This document shows, piece by piece, positions 34,651 through 43,854 of a stretch of 64,000 bases of DNA (positions within the stretch are counted from its first letter, which is position 1; each line of letters opens with the position of its first letter). The DNA lies in contig NZ_WEGK01000001.1 in assembly GCF_009604405.1 (NCBI RefSeq), positions 496,001 through 560,000 of the forward strand, read 5' to 3'. The position numbers and the translations under genes were made by a program. This DNA comes from Nocardia macrotermitis. Lineage in GTDB: Bacteria; Actinomycetota; Actinomycetes; Mycobacteriales; Mycobacteriaceae. Under the pieces are notes generated by a model, which saw only the letters and a program-made list of their open reading frames with translations, was not told where the DNA came from and did no database searches.

Positions 34651-35376
34651 ATGCACATCGCGATCGTCGGTGCCGGAATCTCCGGCCTGGCCGCTGCGCG
34701 GGTGTTGTCCGGGCGGCGCGGGAGGTCGACTCGGGGCGTGCGGACGGTGTCGACTGCGATCATCTGGTGATCGCCAACGGGGTCTTCAGTGATCCGGCGG
34801 TCCCGGAGTTCGCGGGCGCGGACGAGTTCGGAGGCGTCGGCGGGGAGTTGTGCCACACCAGCGGATTCGGCGATCGGGAGCGGGCACTTGGCAAACATCT
34901 GGTGATCGTCGGATACGGGAAGTCGGCCTGCGATGTGGCGGAGTCGCTGAGCGAGGTGGCCGCCTCCACGACGGTGGTAGCCAGACGGCTGCTGTGGAAG
35001 ATGCCGCGCCGGCCCGGGAATCCGGGCGGAACCGAGCAGCTCGCGCTGACCCGCATGGGTGAGGCGGTATTACAACTCCTCCGCCCTCAGCGGACTCAAT
35101 GCCGAGGTGGCCGCGCTGTGGATCGCCGAACTGCTCGCGGGCCGGATCACGCTGCCGGACAAGCAGGATCGCGAAGCCTGGATCGATCGGCGATTGCACT
35201 GGATGCGCGCTCGCACCCGGGGCAAACACGCACACGGAACCAGTGTCGCACCGTTCTCGATCCATAATCTGGATGAGATGCTGGGCGATCTGAATGCCGA
35301 TGTCGGCCGGTTCACCCGTGTGCGGCAATGGTTTTCGCCTGTGTATCCGGAGCAGTATCGTCGGATTGTGCAGTGA
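34651..35376 (+). pseudogene. decayed flavin-containing/Baeyer-Villiger-type monooxygenase
   Basis: Three in-order fragments of one flavin monooxygenase occur in different frames. Fragment A (34651-34705) has the FAD fingerprint MHIAIVGAGISGLAAARVLSG. Fragment B (about 34720-35060, second frame) has DHLVIANGVFSDPAVPEFAG and the NADPH motif HLVIVGYGKSACDVAESLSEVAA. Fragment C (about 35062-35376, first frame again) is the C terminus (YNSSALSGLNAEVAALWIAELLAG, ending YRRIVQ). At least two internal stretches expected in an intact enzyme are absent, so there were deletions plus frameshifts rather than one error. It lies opposite cyp125, consistent with an ancestral sterol or ketone oxidation gene pair that has since decayed. 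Confidence 0.85.
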
Positions 35377-35428
35377 GTGGAGTTGGCCAGCGTGTCTCGT
35401 CGATGTGTTTGTGGCCGTGTGCGAAACG

Positions 35429-35458
35429 GCCCGCCCCGGGAAAGGTCTCGGGGCGGGC
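35429..35458. terminator. terminator hairpin between the monooxygenase pseudogene and asnB
   Basis: A 10-bp stem (GCCCGCCCCG at 35429-35438, complement at 35449-35458) with a 10-nt loop between two convergent genes. Confidence 0.7.
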
Positions 35459-35475
35459 GGATGTTGCGGGGGTGG

Positions 35476-37320
35476 TCACGCCAGGTGCAGTTCCGGGGAG
35501 TAGAGGTCGAGCCAGGTGTGTAGGTCTACGGTGCGGTCGAGGTTGCCTCGGGTGATGCCGTCCATGTGGAGGGGGTCCTGGGTTACGGCGCGCTGCAACC
35601 AGGTTCGGTCGACCAGGGCGAAGACGGGGGAATCCTTTTCGGAGAGAATCTCTTTCGCCAGCTGCTGGAGGTTCGCCGCGTAGCCGGGGTCCTGGGTGGA
35701 GGGGTAGGGGCTCTTGACGCGTTCGACGACCGATTGGGGCAGAACGTGTTTCGCGGCGTGCCGCAGGAGGCTCTTCTCGCGGCCGTCGAAACTCTTGAGC
35801 GACCAGGGCGTGTTGTAGACGTAGCCGACCAGCCGGTGATCGCAGAACGGCACCCGGACCTCGAGGCCGACCGCCATCGACGCGCGATCCTTACGGTCCA
35901 GCAGCGCCCGCACGAAGCGCGTCAGATGCAGGTGGCAGACCGTGCGCATGCGGTGTTCGACCTCGGACTCACCGTCGAGGTGATCGACCTCCGCGACGGC
36001 CGAGGCGTACTGATCGGAGATGAACGTCTCCAGCTGAAGCCGTTCGCGCAGTTCGGGATTCAGCATCTGCCAGCGTCCCTCGCCGGTGATCGCGTTGTTG
36101 AAGGCCAACCACGGGAAGGTCTCCTCCTTCAACGCGACCTCGTCGTGGAACCAGCGGTACCCACCGAACACCTCGTCGGCCGACTCCCCCGACAGCGCCA
36201 CCGTCGACTGCGCGCGAATCGCCTTGAACAGCAGGTAGAGCGAGGAATCCATATCGCCGAGCCCGGCCGGGATGTCGCGGGCGGTAATCACCGCGCGACG
36301 CACCGTCAGATCCGACAGCTCCGAGGGGTTGAGGATCACGTCCTCGTGCGCGGAACGAACCAGCGCCGCGACCTCGCGCACATACGGCGAGTCGGGGGTG
36401 TCCCGCATCTCGTCGGGAACGAAATTCTCCTCCTGGTCGGCGAAATCGACCGAGAAGGTGCGCAACTGCTCGCCGTCGCGGGCCAGCCGGGCGGCGGCCA
36501 GACCGGTAATGGCGCTGGAATCCAGTCCGCCGGAAAGCAACACGCAGCGAGGGACGTCCGAGATGAGCTGGCGGTCCACGATATCGGTGAGCAGCTCACG
36601 CACCTTCGCGACGGTGTCGTCCCGGCTGTCGGTATGCTCCACCGCATCCAGCCGCCAGTAGGTGCGCTCGTGAATTCCGTTGCGGTCCACCGTGATCAAC
36701 GTGCCGGGCAGCACCTCGTACATGCCCTTCCACAGCGACCACTTCGGTTGTTTGGTGAACGCGAAGAGCTCCCGCAGACCATCGGTGTCGACGGCCTTGC
36801 GCGCCAACGGATTGGCCAGGATCGCCTTGGGCTCCGACCCGAACAGCACACCGTCCGGCGTCGGGTAGTAGTAGAACGGCTTGATCCCCATACGATCGCG
36901 GATCATCACAAGCTTCTCGGTGCGCTGATCCCAGATCGCGAAGGCGTACATGCCGTTGAGGTGATCGACCACCGACTCGCCCCATTGCAGGTAGCCGTGC
37001 AGTACGACCTCGGTGTCGCTGTCGGTGCGGAACGTGTGCCCCAGCGCGAGCAACTCGTCACGCAGTTCGTGGAAGTTGTAGGTCTCCCCGGAGTACACCA
37101 GCCCGATATCGCCGGACGGGGTGCTGATACTCATCGGCTGGGTGCCGCCGGGCAGGTCGATGATGGCCAGCCGCCGATGCCCCAGCGCACCGTGCGTCCG
37201 CACGAAGGTGCCGCGCCCGTCGGGCCCGCGACAGGCCATGGTCTCGGTCATGGCGTCGATGACACGCTGTTGCCGCGTCAGATCGGAGTCGAACGACACC
37301 CAGCCCGCGATTCCACACAT
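35476..37320 (-). CDS. asnB: asparagine synthase (glutamine-hydrolyzing)
   Basis: A 614-residue enzyme making asparagine (or amidating a related acid) with glutamine as nitrogen donor. It opens with MCGIAGWVSFD, so Cys2 becomes the N-terminal glutaminase nucleophile. The glutaminase domain shows HRRLAIIDLPGGTQPMS and GEIYNF-like SGETYNFHEL. The synthetase domain has the PP-loop LLSGGLDSSAITGLAA and VALSGESADEVFGGYRWF. ATG at 37320 is chosen because Cys must be residue 2; GGAGGG precedes it. In actinobacteria such synthetases amidate asparagine, peptidoglycan or natural products; the substrate is not provable here. A GlnR-like repeat lies 39-54 bp upstream. Confidence 0.94.
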   Translation of the reverse strand: MCGIAGWVSFDSDLTRQQRVIDAMTETMACRGPDGRGTFVRTHGALGHRRLAIIDLPGGTQPMSISTPSGDIGLVYSGETYNFHELRDELLALGHTFRTDSDTEVVLHGYLQWGESVVDHLNGMYAFAIWDQRTEKLVMIRDRMGIKPFYYYPTPDGVLFGSEPKAILANPLARKAVDTDGLRELFAFTKQPKWSLWKGMYEVLPGTLITVDRNGIHERTYWRLDAVEHTDSRDDTVAKVRELLTDIVDRQLISDVPRCVLLSGGLDSSAITGLAAARLARDGEQLRTFSVDFADQEENFVPDEMRDTPDSPYVREVAALVRSAHEDVILNPSELSDLTVRRAVITARDIPAGLGDMDSSLYLLFKAIRAQSTVALSGESADEVFGGYRWFHDEVALKEETFPWLAFNNAITGEGRWQMLNPELRERLQLETFISDQYASAVAEVDHLDGESEVEHRMRTVCHLHLTRFVRALLDRKDRASMAVGLEVRVPFCDHRLVGYVYNTPWSLKSFDGREKSLLRHAAKHVLPQSVVERVKSPYPSTQDPGYAANLQQLAKEILSEKDSPVFALVDRTWLQRAVTQDPLHMDGITRGNLDRTVDLHTWLDLYSPELHLA

Positions 37321-37358
37321 GTTCACGCCCTCCAATTAGTTAGCAACGATAACTACGC

Positions 37359-37374
37359 GTAACTCCGTTGTAAC
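37359..37374. promoter_or_regulatory. GlnR-box-like direct repeat upstream of asnB
   Basis: GTAAC-TCCGTT-GTAAC: two GTAAC units with a 6-nt spacer match the actinobacterial GlnR box (gTnAC-n6-GaAAC) with one mismatch. It lies 39-54 bp upstream of the asnB start codon, fitting nitrogen-limitation control. Confidence 0.4.
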
Positions 37375-37803
37375 ACGCCAACATTCACCCCCGCCAGACC
37401 TTCGCTCCGATGGGAAATTTGTCCGTGTTGCGAATCCCCGGGCGCGTCGCTCAGGTCCCCCACCCGACCTCGCCGAACACCAATCCCCACAACCGAAATC
37501 ACTCGAATGTGGGCGATTATCATTGCCACAGAACCACTTTCGTGCTAATCGGTCCACACGGTCGCGATGATCACCGCGTCGACATCGCCCGCCCGAGCTT
37601 GATCGGCAGGCCGGTCTCACATCCCCAGACCCCAAGGCGACCATCGAAGCTCCGATCGGCCCCCGAATCAGCCTGCCGGTCCGCGACAGCAAGAAACCAC
37701 ACCCCACATATCGGCGCGGCTCACACTCCCACGCATCCCCCGAACGACGCGATGTCGTCCGAAAGTTTGATTCCACGACGCCCCCGACCAGGTATCGTCT
37801 ATG
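37375..37803. other. non-coding spacer between asnB and the heme oxygenase gene
   Basis: About 430 bp between divergent genes. Weak open frames exist on both strands (for example 37410-37826 plus and 37336-37821 minus) but none has a ribosome site, a recognisable motif or typical codon use. It probably holds the two opposed promoters. Confidence 0.5.
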
Positions 37804-37822
37804 AGAAGTTAGGTAACCCAAA
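37804..37822. promoter_or_regulatory. possible IdeR/DtxR iron box upstream of heme oxygenase
   Basis: AGAAGTTAGGTAACCCAAA matches the 19-bp iron-box consensus TTAGGTTAGGCTAACCTAA at 12 of 19 positions, including GTTAGG and CC. It is 17 bp upstream of the heme oxygenase start codon. Heme oxygenase is iron-repressed in corynebacteria. Confidence 0.35.
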
Positions 37823-37838
37823 GTAGACGGAGCGTTGT

Positions 37839-38504
37839 ATGCCCGACACCACCACTCCCTTCTCCGCGCAGATCCGCACCGCTACCGAACGGCAACATGC
37901 GGACGCGGAGAACTCCACGTTCATGAGCGATATGCTCGGCGGCGGGCTGGGGGTTGCGGCGTTCTACCGGTACACCGGGCAGTTGTGGCACGTCTACAGT
38001 GCGCTCGAGGAGTTTGCCGACGCGCTCGCGGCCGATCCGGTGGCCGGACCGTTCGTGCGGCCGGAGCTGGCCCGGGTCGCGCATCTGGAGGACGATCTGG
38101 CGCATCTCGGCGGCGCGGATTGGCGCGCGGATCTGGATCCGCTGCCCGCCACGGCCGCCTACGCCGAACGGGTGCGGGAATGCGCGCGGGAGTGGCCCGC
38201 GGGATATGTCGCGCACCATTACACCCGGTACCTGGGCGATCTGTCCGGCGGTCAGGTGATCCGCGGGACGGCCGAGAAGCTGTGGCAGTTGCCCAAGCGC
38301 GGCGACGGCGTGCGGTTCTACGTCTTCGATCAGATTCCGAACCCGGCGGCGTTCAAGCGCGAGTACCGCGAACTGCTCGACGCGCTGGCCGTGGACGATC
38401 TCGAGAAGCAGCGGGTGCTGGGCGAATGCCAGCGCGCCTTCGATTTCAACACCGCGATGTTCCGCGAACTGGCCGGAGAATTCCCGACCCGTCGACAGGG
38501 CTGA
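37839..38504 (+). CDS. hmuO: biliverdin-producing heme oxygenase
   Basis: A 221-residue heme oxygenase of the HmuO type, which opens the heme ring with oxygen to biliverdin, CO and free iron. The proximal His is in the N-terminal ATERQHADAENSTFM, and the distal helix carries YLGDLSGGQVI. Length and motif spacing match corynebacterial HmuO. ATG at 37839 is preceded by GGAG 12 nt upstream. It appears monocistronic. A possible iron box precedes it, so expression in iron limitation to recover heme iron is likely. Confidence 0.95.
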   Translation: MPDTTTPFSAQIRTATERQHADAENSTFMSDMLGGGLGVAAFYRYTGQLWHVYSALEEFADALAADPVAGPFVRPELARVAHLEDDLAHLGGADWRADLDPLPATAAYAERVRECAREWPAGYVAHHYTRYLGDLSGGQVIRGTAEKLWQLPKRGDGVRFYVFDQIPNPAAFKREYRELLDALAVDDLEKQRVLGECQRAFDFNTAMFRELAGEFPTRRQG

Positions 38505-38848
38505 CCCCGAACCCCACTGCCGCGTACGTCTTTCGGGATGCCGACAGATAGCCAGCCCCTCCGAGAGTTATCTGAAAACCGTTGACACAGATACCATTCG
38601 ACGCCCTCACGTGGTGATACGTCACACACGATGCAGGGCGCGGCGTGGTTGCGGAGACAATATCCCACCCGCTAAAGTTACTCACCAGTTAGGCACGATG
38701 GTGTTCCTACCTGGGCCCAACGTCTGCTAACACAGCAGTCTTCAGCGGCCGATTCTCACGTCCGCATCCACCGGCGAATGTCGGACGAACAGTTGTACGC
38801 GCATCCGAAGTTGTTGCGCCACACCATGTTCGACATGCAGGAGGGGCG
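38505..38848. other. intergenic region upstream of the two-domain SDR gene
   Basis: 344 bp without a credible gene. It contains a TTGACA (38582-38587) but no suitably spaced -10 hexamer, an 8-bp palindrome TGGGCCCA near 38733, and short AT-rich patches. Minus-strand frames here lack ribosome sites. Confidence 0.5.
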
Positions 38849-40852
38849 ATGGTTTCGTATATCGTGACAGGCGGCACCGGATTTCTCGGCCGCCGAGTGG
38901 TTCAGGATCTGCTCACCGGCGATCCCGAGGCGGTGATCCACATCCTGGTGCGCGAGGCCTCCGCGGCCAAGCTCGCCGAGCTGGCCGCGGGCTGGCACGC
39001 CACCGATCGGGTCTTCCCGCTGATCGGCGATCTGACCACGAAAAACCTTGGGCTACAAGATGATCCACCGAGCGCCGAACACGTGATCCACCTCGGCGCG
39101 GTCTACGACATGACCGCCGACGAACAGGCCGCCCACGCCGCCAATGTCGAAGGCACCCGCGCGGTGATCGAACTGGCGTCCGGACTCGGCGCGGTGCTGC
39201 ACCACGTCTCGTCGGTGGCGGTCGCGGGCGATCATCGCGGCCAGTTCTTCGAGGACGATTTCGATCTCGGCCAGAATCTCGAATCCCCTTATCACCGAAC
39301 CAAATTCGCGGCCGAGAAACTCGTCCGCGAGGCCCCGGGACTGCGCTGGCGGGTCTATCGCCCGGCCATCATCGCCGGGGATTCGCGCACCGGTGAGATG
39401 GACAAGATCGACGGTCCGTACTACTTCTTCGCCGCCATCGCCCGCCTGGCCGCGCTGCCCTCGGAGCTGCCGATGATGCTGCCCGACCTGGGCGACACCA
39501 ATATCGTGCCGGTGGATTACGTCGCCGCGGCCATGGGCGAGCTGATCCGCCGCCCGGGGCTGAACCGCCGCACCTTCCACCTGGTCAATCCGGAACCGCA
39601 GCCGTTCGCCGAGGTCTACGCCGCGCTGGCGCGAGCCGCGGGCGCACCCGCCGGACTGGGCACCCTGCCCGGCAGTCAGGGCGTGATGAGCATGCTCGGC
39701 AAGGTCCCGGGCGTGCCGCAACTGCGCGATTATGTGTTGCGGCAGTTCGGAATTCCGGCCGAGGTCGCGCCGCACGTCACGTTCGCCTCGGAATTCGTCT
39801 CCGATTCCACCCGCGCCCAACTGCGCGGCATCACCCCGCCCGCCTTCGAGGAGTACGCCGGGAAGCTGTGGGATTTCTGGCGCAACCGGATGGACCCGGA
39901 TCGCGCCCGCCGCACCGACGGCGATCCGCTGCACGGGCGGACCGTGCTGATCACCGGCGCGTCCTCGGGAATCGGCCTGGCCACCGCGCACGCGGTCGCC
40001 CGGCGCGGGGCCACGGTGCTGATGGCCGCCCGCAGCATCGACGAGCTCGAGGCCGCCGCGGCCGAGGTTCGGGCGAACAATGGTGCGGCACAGGCGTATT
40101 CGTGCGACATCACCGACGAGAAGGCGGTCGAGCTGCTGGTCAAGCAGATCCTCGCGGATCATCGTCACATCGACTACGTGGTCAACAACGCGGGCCGCTC
40201 GATCCGCCGCTCGGTGCTCAATTCCACCGACCGGATGCACGATTTCGAGCGGACGATGGCGGTGAACTACTTCGGTGCGGTGCGGTTGATCCTGGCGACG
40301 CTGCCCGCCATGCGCGAGCGCCGGTTCGGGCATTTCGTCAACATCTCCTCGATCGCGGTGCAGACGAAACTGCCGCGGTTCGCCGCGTATGTGGCGAGCA
40401 AGTCCGCGCTGGACACGTTCAGCGAGATCGCCGCGGTCGAGAACGCCGATGCCGGAATCACTTTCACCTCGGTGCGGATGCCGCTGGTGCGCACGCCGAT
40501 GATCGCGCCGACCGATCTGTACCGCTCGATCCCGGTGCACACACCGGAGCAGGCGGCCGCGATCGTGGTGCGCGCGTTGACCGAACGCCCGACCCGCATC
40601 GATACCCCGATCGGTACCTTCGCGCAGGTGGTGGACACCGTGATGCCGTCGGTGAAGAAGGCGATCCTGCATCGCGGTTTCCGGATGTTCGGGGAATCGG
40701 CGGCGGCGAAGCCGGGTGCGGAAGGTCCGGCGGCCGACAAGCCCGAGAGCCGCAGCCCGCTGCTCGCGCTGGCCCCGATCGTGCAACCGCTGATGGGTAT
40801 GCCGGGCCCGGCCACTCGCGTCACCAACCGGATTCCCGGTCTGCACTGGTGA
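38849..40852 (+). CDS. two-domain SDR, fatty acyl-CoA reductase type (AcrA1-like)
   Basis: A 667-residue fusion of two Rossmann domains. Residues 1 to about 360 form an extended SDR with VTGGTGFLGRRVVQDL at residues 6-21 and the YHRTKFAAEKLV catalytic Tyr-Lys. Residues about 370-620 form a classical SDR with VLITGASSGIGLATA and YVASKSALD. This order matches mycobacterial acyl-CoA reductases (Rv3391 AcrA1 type), which reduce fatty acyl-CoA to aldehyde and alcohol for wax ester or related lipid synthesis. Substrate specificity is inferred from family only. ATG at 38849 follows GGAGGGGCG. Confidence 0.88.
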   Translation: MVSYIVTGGTGFLGRRVVQDLLTGDPEAVIHILVREASAAKLAELAAGWHATDRVFPLIGDLTTKNLGLQDDPPSAEHVIHLGAVYDMTADEQAAHAANVEGTRAVIELASGLGAVLHHVSSVAVAGDHRGQFFEDDFDLGQNLESPYHRTKFAAEKLVREAPGLRWRVYRPAIIAGDSRTGEMDKIDGPYYFFAAIARLAALPSELPMMLPDLGDTNIVPVDYVAAAMGELIRRPGLNRRTFHLVNPEPQPFAEVYAALARAAGAPAGLGTLPGSQGVMSMLGKVPGVPQLRDYVLRQFGIPAEVAPHVTFASEFVSDSTRAQLRGITPPAFEEYAGKLWDFWRNRMDPDRARRTDGDPLHGRTVLITGASSGIGLATAHAVARRGATVLMAARSIDELEAAAAEVRANNGAAQAYSCDITDEKAVELLVKQILADHRHIDYVVNNAGRSIRRSVLNSTDRMHDFERTMAVNYFGAVRLILATLPAMRERRFGHFVNISSIAVQTKLPRFAAYVASKSALDTFSEIAAVENADAGITFTSVRMPLVRTPMIAPTDLYRSIPVHTPEQAAAIVVRALTERPTRIDTPIGTFAQVVDTVMPSVKKAILHRGFRMFGESAAAKPGAEGPAADKPESRSPLLALAPIVQPLMGMPGPATRVTNRIPGLHW

Positions 40853-41042
40853 TTTCGGGCGCTTCCCACGCGTGACCGGTCATGTTCGGGACGGACTCCA
40901 TTACTGTCCCGGCATGATCGGTCGACCGGATTTCGGAGCACGGAACTCGCCCTCACAGCATCGAACTCCGCGTGACGGGGTGTGCCGGAAATTCACCCGG
41001 ACGCCGTCCACACGCAGCATCGGTCTGTCAGAGTCGAGGGTT

Positions 41043-42731
41043 ATGAAGCTGCGTCGCCGCCTGATCGAAGCGATGATCGCCGTAATCGGCGTGGTACTCA
41101 TGGTCAGCTGCGGGGGTCACGGTACCGCACCGTCGAACTCCCCGCATGCCAACCAGATACCGCTGGTGTCCACCGATGATCTGCCCGCCGCCCAGCCGGG
41201 CGAGGTGCATCTGTTCGGGATCAACGATCTGCACGGCAATCTGGAACCGCCCGACGGGAGCAACGGGCACGTCGGCGCGTATCAGGCCGGGGGCGCGGCC
41301 TATCTGGCCACCCATCTGGCGAAGTTGAAGGCGGCCTATCCGGCCGGCGCGGTCCTCTCGGCCGGAGACAATGTCAGTGCCAGCCCGCTGATCTCGGCGC
41401 TGTTCCACGACGAGCCCACCATCGACTACCTGAATTCGCTGGGCGTGAGCGCATCCGCGGTCGGCAATCACGAATTCGACCACGGCACAGCCGAATTGAC
41501 CCGGTTGCAGCAGGGTGGTTGCGCCGCCGACGGCTGCTCCCCCGGGCAGCCCTTCACCGGAGCCGCATTCCCCTATCTGGCATCCAATGTCACCGATGTC
41601 AACGGCCAGCTGCCGCCCGGTCTGAAGCCGTGGACGATGCTGACGGTCGGCGGTCACAAGATCGGCGTCGTCGGCACGGTCACCCGCGCGACCGCGGATA
41701 TCGTGATGCCCGACGCGATCCGGGGTTACTCCTTCGGCGACGAGGCCGACGCGGTGAACAAGTACGTTCCGGAGATGGTCGCCGCGGGCGCGGAAACCGT
41801 GGTCGCGCTGGTACACGACGGCGGCGCGCAGCAAACACACGGCGCGGCAATCGATTACAACGGCTGCACCAATATCAGCCCGAACGTCACCATTCTGGCC
41901 AACCGGATCGATCCCCGGGTGAAGGTGGTGTTCACCGCGCACACCCATCTGGCCTACAACTGCGTCATCGGCGGCAAGGTGGTCACCCAGGCCGCCTCCT
42001 ACGGCCGTCTGATCACCGATGTCAGCCTGCGCTTCCACGACGGAACGGTCGACGCGAAGGCGGTCAACCGGGTGGTCACCCGGACGGTCACGCCCGATCC
42101 GGCCGCCGCGAAACTCGTTGCCTTCTACAGCGATCAGGCCCGCCCGCGCGCCGCGCACGTGATCGGTACCACCGCCGGGCCGCTGTCCAACGAGCCCACC
42201 CCGGGTGGTGATTCGCCGCTGGGCGATGTGATCGCCGACGCCATGCTCGCCGCGATGGCGCCCGATCACGCGGTGGCCGCGTTCATGAATCCCGGTGGGG
42301 TGCGGGCGGATCTGAGCACCGGCGCGATCACCTACGAGCAGGCGTACACCGTGCAACCGTTCGGCAATCAGGTGGTGACGGTGGCGCTGAGCGGCGAGCA
42401 GATCCTGAATCTGCTGGAGCAGCAGTGGGACAACAAGACCACGCCCGGTGTGCTGTCGGTGGCCGGTATCACCTACTCCTATTCCGATGCCGCGCCCAAG
42501 GGACACAAGATCCTCGACGACACCGTGCGGATCGCCGGGCAGGCGCTGAATCCTGCTGCGGTGTACCAGGTTTCGACGAACAACTTCCTCGCCGCCGGTG
42601 GGGACGGGTTCAGCGTGTTCACCAAGGGGCAGCAGAACGCGGTCGGACCGGCCGATCTCGACGCGTTCAACGCGTATCTGGCGAGTCAGGCGAAGATCGA
42701 ACCTCCGGCCAGTCGCGTGCAGCGGCGCTGA
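41043..42731 (+). CDS. lipoprotein 5'-nucleotidase/metallophosphatase
   Basis: A 562-residue exported 5'-nucleotidase family enzyme. A lipoprotein signal peptide ends at the lipobox MVSC (cysteine 22), so it is anchored outside the membrane. The N-terminal metallophosphatase domain has FGINDLHGNLE, SAGDNVSASPL, GNHEFDHG and TAHTHLAYNC, giving the two-metal site. The C-terminal nucleotidase domain includes MNPGGVRADLSTG and NNFLAAGGDGFSVF. It probably dephosphorylates extracellular nucleotides for phosphate or nucleoside recovery. ATG at 41043 is preferred over an upstream frame without signal features. Confidence 0.93.
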   Translation: MKLRRRLIEAMIAVIGVVLMVSCGGHGTAPSNSPHANQIPLVSTDDLPAAQPGEVHLFGINDLHGNLEPPDGSNGHVGAYQAGGAAYLATHLAKLKAAYPAGAVLSAGDNVSASPLISALFHDEPTIDYLNSLGVSASAVGNHEFDHGTAELTRLQQGGCAADGCSPGQPFTGAAFPYLASNVTDVNGQLPPGLKPWTMLTVGGHKIGVVGTVTRATADIVMPDAIRGYSFGDEADAVNKYVPEMVAAGAETVVALVHDGGAQQTHGAAIDYNGCTNISPNVTILANRIDPRVKVVFTAHTHLAYNCVIGGKVVTQAASYGRLITDVSLRFHDGTVDAKAVNRVVTRTVTPDPAAAKLVAFYSDQARPRAAHVIGTTAGPLSNEPTPGGDSPLGDVIADAMLAAMAPDHAVAAFMNPGGVRADLSTGAITYEQAYTVQPFGNQVVTVALSGEQILNLLEQQWDNKTTPGVLSVAGITYSYSDAAPKGHKILDDTVRIAGQALNPAAVYQVSTNNFLAAGGDGFSVFTKGQQNAVGPADLDAFNAYLASQAKIEPPASRVQRR

Positions 42732-42749
42732 GTGCCGGGAGCAGTCGGC

Positions 42750-43622
42750 TCAGGAACAGGTGGCGGTCGTGACGGACGGCACCGGATGCGAAACCGGTGC
42801 CGCCGGAACCTGATTCGCGACCGCGTAGAGGCTGCGGCCGGTGTGCCGGGTACGTCCCGGCTCCACGACTATTCCGGGCACGATGACCTGATGGCCGTCC
42901 GCATCGGTCACCAACGCGGTGAACGGGCCCGTCCCGACACCGGAGATCGTCCAGAAGTCGTCCATGCGCCGCGTCAGCGTATGTCCGGGGCCGCCGGCCG
43001 AAGAGCGAATCTCCACGCGGTGCAACGGATTTCCGGTGTCGGTGAACTGGATGCCCAGCCAATCGGACGTCGAGCCCGGCTCGATCCGATACACCAGATC
43101 CGGTGCGGGCGAAGGATTGTGCACGCGGCCGATGCCGATCTGCGCCACACCCGAACTCGGATCGGCGATTCGCGCGAAGGCCGCGGCGCTCAGATCGTAT
43201 TGGTTCGCAGCGCATCCCGGGCAACGGTCCACGATCTGCGCCCGCACCGAACCCAGCGGACCGTGCAGATCGACATATCCGCCGCAGGCCGCGCTGCCGT
43301 CGTACTCGTCGGTCGGTACCCCGACGTAGTAGCCGTCCGCGGGTAGGTCGGGGAACGCACACGCCACATCCGGGCTGAACGTGTAGTACCGCGCCTGCGC
43401 GAGCACCGGCGGATCGACCCGTTCGGCGATCGGAACACGCTGCGCCACAGGCATATCCGGCACGCTGACCGTGGCCGGCCGGGGCCCCGCGGCAGCCCGG
43501 CAACCCACCGGATCCGGACGCACCGCCCACACCGCGGCGACGATCACCGCCACCCCGATCAACGTCGCCCACACCCACGGCCGCACGTTACGAGTCCGGT
43601 CCCGCTGCGGTACCCGATGCAT
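42750..43622 (-). CDS. expansin-like exported protein
   Basis: A 290-residue protein with an N-terminal transmembrane/signal helix (VWATLIGVAVIVAAVWAV) and an expansin-like pair of domains. The D1 double-psi barrel is recognised by GSAACGGYVDL, QIVDRCPGCAANQYDLSAAAFARIAD, including the paired cysteines and the conserved Asp. The D2 part follows (WLGIQFTDTGNPLHRVEIRS). Bacterial expansins loosen plant cell-wall polysaccharides without hydrolysis; in soil actinobacteria this supports plant or cellulose contact. ATG at 43622 follows GGAGGG; a longer frame adds only MEGGGGS. It converges with the nucleotidase gene. Confidence 0.85.
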   Translation of the reverse strand: MHRVPQRDRTRNVRPWVWATLIGVAVIVAAVWAVRPDPVGCRAAAGPRPATVSVPDMPVAQRVPIAERVDPPVLAQARYYTFSPDVACAFPDLPADGYYVGVPTDEYDGSAACGGYVDLHGPLGSVRAQIVDRCPGCAANQYDLSAAAFARIADPSSGVAQIGIGRVHNPSPAPDLVYRIEPGSTSDWLGIQFTDTGNPLHRVEIRSSAGGPGHTLTRRMDDFWTISGVGTGPFTALVTDADGHQVIVPGIVVEPGRTRHTGRSLYAVANQVPAAPVSHPVPSVTTATCS

Positions 43623-43854
43623 CGATCCGCCACCACCCTCCACTCGCCGTGTATCTCCAGCAAAGCATCAGATACTGGGACAAAGTGGCCGAATCGCGAA
43701 CGCTACCTGCAAAACTCGGCGTGTCTACGGCGTGTCAGGAGTCGACACCCCAGAGCCCGCTAACTTTCCGTATGTCGCATCGGGGGCCGTATCCCGGCGA
43801 CGCGGAGGTCGTGTCGCTTGACTTGGAGCGCACTTCAGCATTTAGCGTTGCACC

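Noticed and set aside
34491..34898. N-terminal extension of the cyp125 frame
   Set aside because: The GTG at 34490 with AAAGGAGGT matches the CYP125 N terminus; the upstream 136 codons are unlike any P450 and overlap the pseudogene.
35566..37362. 598-codon plus-strand frame antisense to asnB
   Set aside because: asnB is unambiguous; no feature on the opposite frame.
37336..37821. Opposed frames of about 140-160 codons between asnB and hmuO
   Set aside because: No ribosome site, no motif, and frames present on both strands over the same bases.
39053..40846. 597-codon minus-strand frame over the two-domain SDR gene
   Set aside because: Composition typical of antisense to high-GC genes; no motif.
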